A stretch of DNA of 20,105 nt from CAZGMC01 sp964526565. GTDB taxonomy: Bacteria > Pseudomonadota > Alphaproteobacteria > DSM-16000 > Inquilinaceae. The translations under genes and the position numbers were made by a program. The notes beneath the pieces were generated by a model. That model saw only the letters and a list, made by a program, of their open reading frames with translations. It had not been told where the DNA came from and did no database searches. The stretch is from assembly GCA_964526565.1 (NCBI GenBank), contig CAZGMC010000076.1:1-20105 (forward strand), in the 5' to 3' direction. Positions within the stretch are counted from its first letter, which is position 1. Every line of letters begins with the position of its first letter. Below are positions 7,147-14,584 of this stretch, piece after piece.

Positions 7147-7988
7147 CCGAGTGGTTCGTCGAGACGATTCACAAGGCCGTCTCGCAGCGCCTCGTCATGG
7201 ACCCGGTCGTGTACCGGGAACAGACCCGGCACCAGGACCTGGTCATCTTCGACAATCCGACCTATGGCCGGGTCCTGGCGCTGGACGGCGCGGTACAGAC
7301 GACCACGGCGGACGAGTTCGTCTATCACGAGATGCTCGTCCACATGCCGCTGGTCGCCCACGGCAGGGCCCGGCGAGTGCTGATCATCGGCGGCGGCGAC
7401 GGGGGCACCCTGCGCCGCTGCCTGCAGCACCCGGTCGAGCGCGTGACCATGGTCGAGATCGACCGGTCGGTCGTCGACATGTGCGTGAAGTACCTGCCGG
7501 AGATCAGCGCCGGGGCGTTCGACGACCCGCGCACCGACCTGGTCATCGGCGACGGCTTCCGCTTCGTCCAGGAGACGGAGGAGCGGTTCGACGCCGTCAT
7601 CGTCGATTCCAGCGACCCGATCGGCCCCGCCGCGGTGCTGTTCACGGCGGACTTCTTCGCCGCCTGCCGGCGCTGCCTGAACAGCGGCGGCGTGCTGGTC
7701 AACCAGGGCGGCGTGCCGTGGCTGCAGCCCGACGAGCTGCGCGGCTTCCAGCGCCACATGCGCGGCGTGTTCGGCGACGTGGCGGCGTTCGCCGCACCGG
7801 TGCCGGCCTATATCGGCGGCCTGATGACGTTCGGCTGGGCGAGCGATGACCCGACCCTGCGCCAGCAGACGGTCGACGGGCTGGCGGCTTACTGGTCCGG
7901 CCTCGGCGTGCGTACCCGCTATTATACGCCGGAAGTGCACCAGGCCAGCTTCGCCCTGCCGCCGTTCATCACAGAGTTGATGGGCTGA
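7143..7988 (+). CDS. speE: Spermidine synthase (polyamine aminopropyltransferase)
   Basis: The 281-residue enzyme transfers the aminopropyl group from decarboxylated SAM to putrescine. Visible motifs are the N-terminal YGRVLALDGAVQTTTADEFVYHEML (41-65), the nucleotide-binding GGGDGG (83-88), VEID (104-107) and DSSDPIGPA (155-163), whose Asp158 is the expected catalytic base. Length and motif order are standard for bacterial SpeE. The ATG at 7143 overlaps the speD stop as ATGA, so the two are a two-gene unit. 192 bases without a gene follow. Confidence 0.95.
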   Translation: MTEWFVETIHKAVSQRLVMDPVVYREQTRHQDLVIFDNPTYGRVLALDGAVQTTTADEFVYHEMLVHMPLVAHGRARRVLIIGGGDGGTLRRCLQHPVERVTMVEIDRSVVDMCVKYLPEISAGAFDDPRTDLVIGDGFRFVQETEERFDAVIVDSSDPIGPAAVLFTADFFAACRRCLNSGGVLVNQGGVPWLQPDELRGFQRHMRGVFGDVAAFAAPVPAYIGGLMTFGWASDDPTLRQQTVDGLAAYWSGLGVRTRYYTPEVHQASFALPPFITELMG

Positions 7989-8146
7989 ACCCGGGCGGTC
8001 TGACCGGCAGGGTAACGGACCGGGGCTGCCGCCGGCTCCGGCCCGACCCGTTCGCTCCGCTGTTCACTCCATCGTGACTGCGCGTTTGGCGCCACCGCGG
8101 CGCGCGCCCGGAACAGCGGCAAGCGGCGCGGCATTATCCCTGCAGT

Positions 8147-8160
8147 CGTTGCGCACAACG
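8147..8160. promoter_or_regulatory. Short palindrome upstream of the exported-protein/cupredoxin pair
   Basis: CGTTG-CGCA-CAACG is a 5-base inverted repeat, 20 bases before the start at 8181, within the 192-base intergenic region. It may be an operator for the two-gene unit. Confidence 0.25.
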
Positions 8161-8180
8161 AAAACAGGGACGCAGTCACC

Positions 8181-9179
8181 ATGATCCACACCAGGATATC
8201 GTTACGCCACGCGCTGCTCGCCGGCGCGATGGCGCTGCCGCTGTCAGCCACGGCCCTGGCCCAGGAGCAGGAGCAGGCCGGACAGCAGGCCGACCAGCCG
8301 TCGCAGGAAGAGATGGTCTCCCGCATGCAGGAGATGACCCAGGCCGACGGCTATCTGGAGGCGCATCGCGGGGTCGAGACGCCGCTGAGCCGGCTCGGCG
8401 GTCCGCTGCACGTCACCGTCACCCAGGACGGCGGCGGCGTGTTCGTGGCGCTGCCCGCCAGGCGGGAGCTGGACCCGCACGTGTTCGGCACGCCGGACAT
8501 GCCGCGCGCCTTCGGCGGCACTCCCGTCATCACCGGCGTGCCGCCGGCCATGCGCGGCACCGAGGGCGGCGAATACACCGAGCTCACCCAGCCCTCGCCC
8601 TTCGGCGACGCGTTCCTGACCATGGGCAACGCCAGCCTGACCATCGAGGCCACCGACATGACGGCGGCCGACGCCGCGACCACCGAGGATTCGGTCGAGT
8701 TCGAGGCGAGCTGGCAGGACGAAGAGGGCAATACCTACGCCGTCACGTGCTGCAAGCAGCTGGTCACCCACGGCATCGAATTCCCGACCTTCGGCGGCGT
8801 CGTGACCAACCATCTGCTGCACGGCTTTTCCGGTGTCGGCACGCCGCTGATGCCGACCGAGTTCGCCTACCTGGCGTTCTGGGGCGTCGGCGATGTGTTG
8901 AAGAACGGCGAGGTGATCGACGAGAACCGTCTGATCCACGGCATGCTCACCGAGTACGTGCGCACCGAGGGCTACGAGCTGGGCTTCGACGAGGACGTCA
9001 ACCCGCAGGGCCGGCACTTCCACCTGATGGTCGCCCCGGCCGAGCCGGTACCGGACGAGGGCCTGTTCAGGCCGCAGCCGGTCAACACCGGGTTCACCAT
9101 GGCCAACGGCGAGCCGCTGCCGTTCTGGCACGTCATGTTCGAAAGCTTCGAGGTCGAGGCCGAGGAGGGCCAGGGATGA
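8181..9179 (+). CDS. Exported Cys/His-rich protein of unknown family
   Basis: I do not recognise the family. The 332-residue product has a clear Sec signal peptide (basic start, hydrophobic core 11-25, likely cleavage after ALA at 27) followed by a Glu/Gln-rich linker (28-60). The mature part has a vicinal Cys pair (Cys190-Cys191) in TCCKQLVTHG, and many histidines: 197, 211, 214, 253, 279, 281 and 317 (TNHLLHG, RHFHLMV, FWHVMF). That set could bind metal, but this is inference. It ends in a short acidic tail. The gene overlaps the following cupredoxin by ATGA, so the two products are probably made together and may act together in the periplasm, for example in copper handling or electron transfer. 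Confidence 0.75.
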   Translation: MIHTRISLRHALLAGAMALPLSATALAQEQEQAGQQADQPSQEEMVSRMQEMTQADGYLEAHRGVETPLSRLGGPLHVTVTQDGGGVFVALPARRELDPHVFGTPDMPRAFGGTPVITGVPPAMRGTEGGEYTELTQPSPFGDAFLTMGNASLTIEATDMTAADAATTEDSVEFEASWQDEEGNTYAVTCCKQLVTHGIEFPTFGGVVTNHLLHGFSGVGTPLMPTEFAYLAFWGVGDVLKNGEVIDENRLIHGMLTEYVRTEGYELGFDEDVNPQGRHFHLMVAPAEPVPDEGLFRPQPVNTGFTMANGEPLPFWHVMFESFEVEAEEGQG

Positions 9180-9583
9180 GAGCAATGCAGAGCCGGAAAC
9201 TTGTCGCCCTGCTGCCGGCTGCCGCCGTGGCGGTCGCGCTGGCCGCGCCAGCCGCGGGCCAGGAGCAGCCCGCCGCCACGGTCGAGACCACCGACCTGCT
9301 GACGTTCCAGCCGGAGACGGTGACGGTCACCGTCGGCGACGTGGTGGAGTGGCGCAACACCTCCAACCTTCGCCACACCGTGACCGCCGATCCGGCCGAG
9401 GCCGCCTATCGCGGCGACGTGCACCTGCCCGAGGGCGCCGAGCCGTTCAACTCCGGCTTCATCGAGCCCGGCGACACCTGGCAGCACACCTTCGAGGTGC
9501 CCGGCACCTACCGCTACTTCTGCATTCCCCACGAGGCCACCGGCATGATCGCCGAGGTGGTCGTCGAGGAGGCACAGCCCTAG
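9176..9583 (+). CDS. Periplasmic cupredoxin (plastocyanin-like, type 1 copper)
   Basis: The 135-residue precursor has a signal peptide (hydrophobic 8-27, cleavage near AAG at 28) and one cupredoxin domain. The type 1 copper ligands are all present: His67 in LRHTVT, Cys116 and His119 in YFCIPH, and Met124 in ATGM. The VTVGDVVEWRN strand and the GTYRYFCIPHEATGM end are typical of plastocyanin/halocyanin-like proteins that carry single electrons. GAGGAGGG lies upstream of ATG 9176, which overlaps the preceding gene by ATGA; ATG 9185 is an alternative. A hairpin terminator follows, closing a two-gene unit. The redox partner is not evident other than the upstream protein. Confidence 0.92.
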   Translation: MRAMQSRKLVALLPAAAVAVALAAPAAGQEQPAATVETTDLLTFQPETVTVTVGDVVEWRNTSNLRHTVTADPAEAAYRGDVHLPEGAEPFNSGFIEPGDTWQHTFEVPGTYRYFCIPHEATGMIAEVVVEEAQP

Positions 9584-9630
9584 CACCGTTGCGGCGGGCC
9601 TCGCCAGCTCCTGCGGGCAAGCCGCGGAGA

Positions 9631-9661
9631 CCGGGACGCGGCATTGCCCGTCCCGGCCTTT
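9631..9661 (+). terminator. Hairpin terminator after the cupredoxin
   Basis: CCGGGACG (9631-9638) pairs perfectly with CGTCCCGG (9649-9656). An inner GGC/GCC pairing across ATT tightens the loop, and CCTTT follows. It sits 48 bases after the stop and is the clearest terminator in the window. Confidence 0.75.
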
Positions 9662-9756
9662 CCCCACTCCGAACCCATTTTCGCCCCAAAGGAGCGCTGC
9701 ACTGGCGGTGACCTTGAGCCGGCGCGGAGCCGGCGCAGGGCCGGAGCGGGAGCGGA

Positions 9757-10620
9757 GTGCCGCGGGCGATGACGGGGGCGATGACGGAGGCGGACGGGAC
9801 GACCATGCGACGGCGGGGCGGCTGGGCCACCCCGCTGTTGTGGCTCGCCCTGCTGGCCCTGCTCGCCGGGCTCGCCTGGCTGCTGCTGGCCGGCTGCGGC
9901 CTGGCCTGGCCCGACGGGCGGCCGGTCCTGAGCTATTGCCCGAGGCCGGCCGAGCCCGACCCGCGGCTGGCCGCCCTGGACCGCGAGGAGACTCGCGAAG
10001 GCGAGCTGGAAGACCGGGTCCACGCGCTGCGCCTGGCGCTGCTCGCGGCGCCGGTCTGCGAGGTCCCGGAACCGCCGCCCGAAGAGCCGCCGCCGGCGGT
10101 CGCCGAGCAACCGCCGCCGGAAGAGGAGCCGCCGCTCGAGGTCGCCGAGCTGCCGCCGCCCCCGCCGTTCGAGCCGCCGCGCCCGGTGGAGCGGCCAACC
10201 CCGCCGCCACCGCCACCGCCACCGCCACCGCCCGAACCCATTGCGCCACCGCCGCAGCCGGAGCCGCCGCCGCCGCCCCAGCAGGTGGCGCAGCCGCCGC
10301 CCCCGCCGCCGCCGGGACCGGTGCACCGCTGCAACGAGAGCATTTCGGCGGCCGGCCGGCACGACGACCGGCGCGTGGTCAACCTGGGCACCCGCGGCGG
10401 GCTGACGGTGATCAGCTTCAACATGTTCCGCGTGCCCGACCATATCGAGGTCCGCTATCACGGCCGCCTGCTGGCCAGCACACCCGGCATGGTCTCCGGC
10501 CGGCACACCCTGACGTTCTTCTTCACGCCGGAGAACAACGACCCCTATGTCGAAGTCATCGTCATCAGCAACCGCATGTTCCCGACGCGCTGGAACTACC
10601 GCGTCAACTGCCCGCGCTGA
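9757..10620 (+). CDS. Membrane-anchored proline-rich protein with C-terminal beta domain
   Basis: The function is unknown. The product (up to 287 residues) has one N-terminal transmembrane segment (about 26-46, after a basic RRR that favours a cytoplasmic N-terminus), a short charged segment (65-95), a Pro/Glu-rich linker of about 90 residues with long proline runs (100-187), and a compact C-terminal domain (about 190-287). The C-terminal pattern PDHIEVRYHGRLL, VSGRHTLTFFF, WNYRVNCP resembles the 'PDRIEV-Y-G-W-F-V-CP' beta-sandwich modules seen at the ends of bacterial exported proteins. The linker could span the periplasm or peptidoglycan. The start is uncertain (GTG 9757, ATG 9769, 9781 or 9805); 9805 has GGGA five bases upstream and would begin right before the membrane segment. 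Confidence 0.72.
   Translation: MPRAMTGAMTEADGTTMRRRGGWATPLLWLALLALLAGLAWLLLAGCGLAWPDGRPVLSYCPRPAEPDPRLAALDREETREGELEDRVHALRLALLAAPVCEVPEPPPEEPPPAVAEQPPPEEEPPLEVAELPPPPPFEPPRPVERPTPPPPPPPPPPPEPIAPPPQPEPPPPPQQVAQPPPPPPPGPVHRCNESISAAGRHDDRRVVNLGTRGGLTVISFNMFRVPDHIEVRYHGRLLASTPGMVSGRHTLTFFFTPENNDPYVEVIVISNRMFPTRWNYRVNCPR
10204..10232 (+). repeat. CCGCCA microsatellite inside the proline-rich gene
   Basis: Four perfect CCGCCA units plus a partial fifth encode part of the polyproline tract. Such a hexamer repeat can change in number without breaking the frame. Confidence 0.7.
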
Positions 10621-10718
10621 GCCCGCCCCGCCGCGCTCTTCTAGCGGGTGACCGCCATCACTGCCGGCTCGCCGCGGATCACGGCTATGTGAGGCATCGG
10701 CGCCACCCGAGCCCCGGC

Positions 10719-10747
10719 TTGCCATGCCCGCGCTTTTCCCCGATAAA
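10719..10747 (+). promoter_or_regulatory. Candidate sigma-70 promoter for fumC
   Basis: TTGCCA (10719-10724) and GATAAA (10742-10747) are separated by 17 bases and match the -35 and -10 consensus at 5/6 and 4/6. They end 26 bases before the first fumC ATG. The AT-rich -10 area stands out in this GC-rich sequence. Confidence 0.4.
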
Positions 10748-10763
10748 TTCGGGCAAAGGTCCT

Positions 10764-10787
10764 GGGACAAGCCATGGGACAAGCCAT
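10764..10787 (+). repeat. Perfect 12-base tandem duplication at the fumC start
   Basis: GGGACAAGCCAT occurs twice (10764-10775, 10776-10787). Each copy ends in the first two bases of an ATG, giving two in-frame starts, 10774 and 10786, each with the same upstream bases. Confidence 0.8.
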
Positions 10788-12189
10788 GCCAGCCACCACC
10801 GACGTCCGCATCGAGACCGACAGCATCGGCGAGATGGAGGTGCCCGCCGACCGCTACTGGGGGGCGCAGACGCAGCGGTCGCTGCAGAACTTCAGGATCG
10901 GCGGCGAGCGCATGCCGCCGCCGCTGGTGCGGGCGCTGGGCATCCAGAAGAAGGCGGCGGCGCTGACCAACATGGCGCTGGGGGTGCTCGACCCGAAGCT
11001 GGGCCAGGCCATCGTCCAGGCCGCCGAGGAGGTCATCGACGGCACGCTCGCCGACCACTTCCCGCTGGTCGTCTGGCAGACCGGGTCCGGCACCCAGACC
11101 AACATGAACGCCAACGAGGTCATCTCCAACCGGGCCATCGAGATGCTGGGCGGCGAGCTGGGCTCCAAGAAACCGGTCCACCCCAACGACCACGTCAACA
11201 TGGGGCAGTCGTCGAACGACACCTTCCCCGCGGTCATGCACATCGCCGCCGTCGAGCAGGTCCAGCACGAGCTGATTCCGGCGCTGCAGCACCTGCACGC
11301 CGCGCTGGACGGCAAGGCGCAGGAGTTCGCCGACATCGTCAAGATCGGCCGCACCCACCTGCAGGACGCCACGCCGCTGACCCTGGGGCAGGAGGTCTCC
11401 GGCTACGTCACCCAGGTGGCCTACGGCATCGAGCGGGTGCAGGCCACCCTGTCGCGGCTCTACCAGCTGGCCCAGGGCGGCACCGCCGTCGGCACCGGGC
11501 TGAATGCCAAGGCCGGGTTCGCCGAAGCGTTCGCCGACAAGGTGGCAGAGATCACCGGCTTCCCCTTCGTCACCGCCGAGAACAAGTTCGAGGCGCTGGC
11601 CGCCCACGACGCCATGGTCGAGCTGTCCGGCGCGCTCAACACGCTGGCCGCCAGCCTGATGAAGATCGCCCACGACATCCGCGTGCTGGGCTCTGGCCCG
11701 CGCTGCGGCATCGGCGAGCTGATCCTGCCGGCCAACGAGCCCGGCTCCTCGATCATGCCCGGCAAGGTCAACCCGACGCAGTCGGAGGCCATGACCATGG
11801 TCTGCACCCAGGTCATGGGCAACCACGTCACGGTGACCGTGGCCGGCGCCAACGGCCACTTCGAGCTGAACGTGTTCAAGCCGGTGATCATCTACAACGT
11901 GCTGCAGTCGATCCGCCTGCTGGCCGACGCGGCGCGCAGCTTCACCGACAACTGCGTCGTCGGCATCGAGGCCAACCGCGACCGCATCGCCGCGCTGCTG
12001 CACGAATCGCTGATGCTGGTCACGGCGCTCAACCCGCACATCGGCTACGACAACGCCGCCAAGGTCGCCAAGAAGGCCTACGCCGAGGGCACCACCCTGA
12101 AGGCCGCCGCGGTCGGGCTCGGCCTGCTCACTGAACACCAGTTCGACGAGTGGGTCCGGCCGGAGACGATGGTCGGACCGAAGGCGTGA
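10774..12189 (+). CDS. fumC: Class II fumarate hydratase (fumarase C)
   Basis: The enzyme interconverts fumarate and malate in the TCA cycle without an iron-sulfur cluster. The 471-residue product matches the family length and shows TGSGTQTNMNANEV (103-116), GQSSNDTFP (144-152), the catalytic-region His195 in GRTHLQDATPL, and the superfamily signature GSSIMPGKVNP (324-334). These distinguish fumarase from aspartase or argininosuccinate lyase. The start is either ATG 10774 or ATG 10786, because the initiation region is tandemly duplicated. The product is cytoplasmic and would act as a tetramer. A sulfotransferase-like gene starts seven bases after the stop. Confidence 0.97.
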   Translation: MGQAMPATTDVRIETDSIGEMEVPADRYWGAQTQRSLQNFRIGGERMPPPLVRALGIQKKAAALTNMALGVLDPKLGQAIVQAAEEVIDGTLADHFPLVVWQTGSGTQTNMNANEVISNRAIEMLGGELGSKKPVHPNDHVNMGQSSNDTFPAVMHIAAVEQVQHELIPALQHLHAALDGKAQEFADIVKIGRTHLQDATPLTLGQEVSGYVTQVAYGIERVQATLSRLYQLAQGGTAVGTGLNAKAGFAEAFADKVAEITGFPFVTAENKFEALAAHDAMVELSGALNTLAASLMKIAHDIRVLGSGPRCGIGELILPANEPGSSIMPGKVNPTQSEAMTMVCTQVMGNHVTVTVAGANGHFELNVFKPVIIYNVLQSIRLLADAARSFTDNCVVGIEANRDRIAALLHESLMLVTALNPHIGYDNAAKVAKKAYAEGTTLKAAAVGLGLLTEHQFDEWVRPETMVGPKA

Positions 12190-12196
12190 TTCAGCC

Positions 12197-12952
12197 ATGG
12201 GCAAGGCGCTAGCACTCTGGACCTGTCCCCGTTCCGTCTCGACGGCGTTCGGCGTGATGATGATCGAACGGGGTGATTTCAAGGTTCTGCATGAACCCTA
12301 TGGTCCCGCCTATTACCTGAGCGAACAGCGCCAGAGTGACCGGAAGCATGGAGAACCGCCACAGCCGGAATGCAACTATGACAATATCACCCGCAACATA
12401 GAAATATTGGCGGCGGCCGGACCCGTTTTCCTCAAGGACATGGCGTATTACGTCGAACCGCTGCTGGACGAAGGCTTCCTGAATCGGTTCGAGAATACGC
12501 TGCTGATTCGCAACCCGTTGGCACAGTTGCCGTCGCTGTACCGGTTCTGGCCGGACTTCACCATGGCGGAAACCGGCTATCCGGCGCTGCACCGGCTGGC
12601 CATGACCGTCAAGCACGCCACCGGACGCATGCCGCCGATCATCGACGCCGCCGACGTCGTCGCCGCGCCTGCCGAAACGATCGCGGCCTATTGCCGGGCC
12701 GTCGACATCGCGTTCCGCCCGGAGGCGCTCACCTGGGACGCCCGGGAGCGACCGGAACTGAACTGGTGGGAGGGCGGGAGCTGGCACCGCACGGTGTCAA
12801 CTTCGGTGGGGTTCACTCGACGGCAACGCACTGACGACGCTGCCAACGAAGCCGCCATCAAAACAGCCCCGGCCCTTCGAGAGGCATACGCTCACTGCGA
12901 ACCGCTTTATCGGGACCTCTACGAACACCGGCTGCGACCCCTGCGGCCCTGA
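12197..12952 (+). CDS. Sulfotransferase-family protein
   Basis: The 251-residue protein begins with ALWTCPRSVSTAFGVMM (5-21), a PAPS-binding P-loop-like motif of the sulfotransferase superfamily, followed by HEPYGPAYY (32-40). LLIRNPLAQLPS (101-112) matches the second, 3'-phosphate-binding motif. These point to a small cytosolic sulfotransferase-like protein, but the substrate is unknown and activity is not proven. It starts seven bases after fumC, without a clear Shine-Dalgarno, and may be read from the fumC transcript. Its codons are less GC-biased than those of fumC (many A/T third positions around 12280-12420), suggesting separate origin. It is convergent with the methyltransferase operon, 46 bases between ends. 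Confidence 0.78.
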   Translation: MGKALALWTCPRSVSTAFGVMMIERGDFKVLHEPYGPAYYLSEQRQSDRKHGEPPQPECNYDNITRNIEILAAAGPVFLKDMAYYVEPLLDEGFLNRFENTLLIRNPLAQLPSLYRFWPDFTMAETGYPALHRLAMTVKHATGRMPPIIDAADVVAAPAETIAAYCRAVDIAFRPEALTWDARERPELNWWEGGSWHRTVSTSVGFTRRQRTDDAANEAAIKTAPALREAYAHCEPLYRDLYEHRLRPLRP

Positions 12953-12998
12953 GCATCGCCCACGCCGGAAGGGGGGCCGGGCCGTTGCCGTCGACGTG

Positions 12999-13844
12999 TC
13001 AGGCCGGCTTGCGCATGTGAAAGAGCCCCCAACGCAGATGGTCGCGATCCGCCGCTGCCACCCAGGCCCGGATCCCGTCGGCAATGCGATCGAGCTCCTC
13101 GGGCAGGAACGCGTCCATGAGGACCGGGCGTCGATCTTCGAGGGTCGCCAGCAGGCACCGGTAATGGGTCGCGACGTTGGGGGACAGATCGACCGCTGCC
13201 ACCACCTGCCACCCGCGCGCCTGCGCCAGCCGACGGTAATCGTCGGCCGAGGCGATGCCGGCGATGCCGAAGCGGTCGCGAACCGGCCGCAGGGCGTCCG
13301 GCGGACACGCGGGATTGCACAACAGGTCGGTGAAGATCAGCGTCCCGCCGGGTTTCAGGACCCGGTCGACCTCGCCGAACAGGCCCGCCCGGTCGCTGGC
13401 ATGGATGAACGAGTCCTGCGACCAGACCACGTCGAACCGGCCGAGACCGGCCGGCAGCCGGTGGAAATCCCCGTCGACAACACGGATCCGGTCGTCGAGA
13501 CCGGCCTGCCGGTTGCGTTGGCGATGGCTGTCGTTCTGCTGGGTGCTGAGGTTGACGGCAACCACATGGCACCGGATGGTCCGCACGAGGAGCCGGTCGG
13601 CAGCACCGTACCCGCCGCCCAGGTCGAGGATCGACAGGGGCTCTGCCGCCGGACGGGGAAGGCGGTCCATCATGGTTTCGACCGTGCGACGGCACGCCGT
13701 CTGCAAGCTGTCTCCCGGCTCGCGAAAGATGCCGACGCCGATCGCCAGATCGTCCTCGGCCCAGACGCGGTGATAGAACCGGTCGCTCGCCGCCCGGTCA
13801 TAGTGTTCGCGCGCGCGGCCCACGCTGTCGGAGGCTTCCGTCAT
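12999..13844 (-). CDS. SAM methyltransferase resembling sarcosine/dimethylglycine N-methyltransferases
   Basis: The 281-residue class I methyltransferase has the motif I ILDLGGGYG (72-80), followed by CHVVAVNLSTQQN (92-104) and the diagnostic FDVVWSQDSFIHASDR (137-152), then VLKPGGTLIFTD. YDRAASDRFYHRVWAEDDLAIG near the N-terminus also matches the glycine-betaine-type (sarcosine/dimethylglycine) and related small-molecule methyltransferases. It could therefore methylate a small amine or thioether, but the exact substrate is not readable. ATG 13844 was chosen because GGAGG lies five bases upstream and the start overlaps the stop of the preceding methyltransferase gene as ATGA; ATG 13862 is an alternative. 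It is the last gene of the aminotransferase operon. Confidence 0.85.
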   Translation of the reverse strand: MTEASDSVGRAREHYDRAASDRFYHRVWAEDDLAIGVGIFREPGDSLQTACRRTVETMMDRLPRPAAEPLSILDLGGGYGAADRLLVRTIRCHVVAVNLSTQQNDSHRQRNRQAGLDDRIRVVDGDFHRLPAGLGRFDVVWSQDSFIHASDRAGLFGEVDRVLKPGGTLIFTDLLCNPACPPDALRPVRDRFGIAGIASADDYRRLAQARGWQVVAAVDLSPNVATHYRCLLATLEDRRPVLMDAFLPEELDRIADGIRAWVAAADRDHLRWGLFHMRKPA

Positions 13845-14563
13845 GCACGCCTCCACAGCCATACCCGCCGCGGTGACGACAGGGCGTCATAAGGGGTCCC
13901 CAGCAGATCGCCCCACGTGTCGACCAGGGCAAGGCCATGCTCTTGCATGCGCGCCTGCATCCGCTCGGGATCATAGAGCCGCTCGGAACAATGGATGGTT
14001 CGATTGTGGAAATCGTCACCCTTCGCTTCGAACAGATGCCATGCCTCGGTCCAATGCGTCGCGGTCTTGCGGTACTGGATGACCACCGTGACCGACTGAT
14101 CGGCGCTGCAGATCACCTCCTGCCGGCCGTCGCAGGCAGCGATCTCCACCTCGTGGTTCGGCAGCTCGGCCAGAAGATGCCCGCCGGGAGCAAGATGCTC
14201 GACGCATCGGGCCAGGCACTGCTCGAACGCCGTATCGCTGTCCAGGACCACGAAAAAGGAGCTCAAGGCCAGGATGGCGTCAAACCGCCGGTCCAGGGCG
14301 AACGTGGTGGCATCGGCCAGATGGAGGACCAGCCCGGAGTCCTTGGCACGGGCCGCATCGATCATCGCCGTACTGACATCCAGCCCCACCACCTCCAGCC
14401 CCGAATCGTGCAGCGGCTTCAGATAAAGGCCGGTTCCGGCACCCAGCTCGAGTACGGTGGATGCACCCAGCGCGTGCAGCGTGTCCCGGACGAACGGCAC
14501 CCTGTTGACCGTGTCCGGGTAAACCAGATCGTAGACGGCACCGATTCGATCGTAGAGCGCCAC
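13841..14563 (-). CDS. Class I SAM-dependent methyltransferase
   Basis: The 240-residue cytosolic protein has an N-terminal YDRIGAVYDLVYP and the SAM motif VLELGAGTGLYLKPL (37-51). VVGLDVSTAMIDAAR (58-72) follows, then DAILALSSFFVVL and LAPGGHLLAELP at the usual spacing. It is not close enough to a named family to assign a substrate. The start is GTG at 14563 with GGGAG seven bases upstream. It lies 21 bases after the aminotransferase gene and overlaps the next methyltransferase by ATGA, so the three are one operon. In that context it probably methylates the same metabolite or a product of the aminotransferase. Confidence 0.82.
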   Translation of the reverse strand: MALYDRIGAVYDLVYPDTVNRVPFVRDTLHALGASTVLELGAGTGLYLKPLHDSGLEVVGLDVSTAMIDAARAKDSGLVLHLADATTFALDRRFDAILALSSFFVVLDSDTAFEQCLARCVEHLAPGGHLLAELPNHEVEIAACDGRQEVICSADQSVTVVIQYRKTATHWTEAWHLFEAKGDDFHNRTIHCSERLYDPERMQARMQEHGLALVDTWGDLLGTPYDALSSPRRVWLWRRA

Positions 14564-14584
14564 GACAGGACTCCCGTCTTGGTT

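Noticed and set aside
9580..12282. 900-codon minus-strand open frame opposite fumC and the proline-rich gene
   Set aside because: It is antisense to two well-supported genes, and its composition (Arg/His/Gly/Gln) is that of a GC-rich shadow frame.
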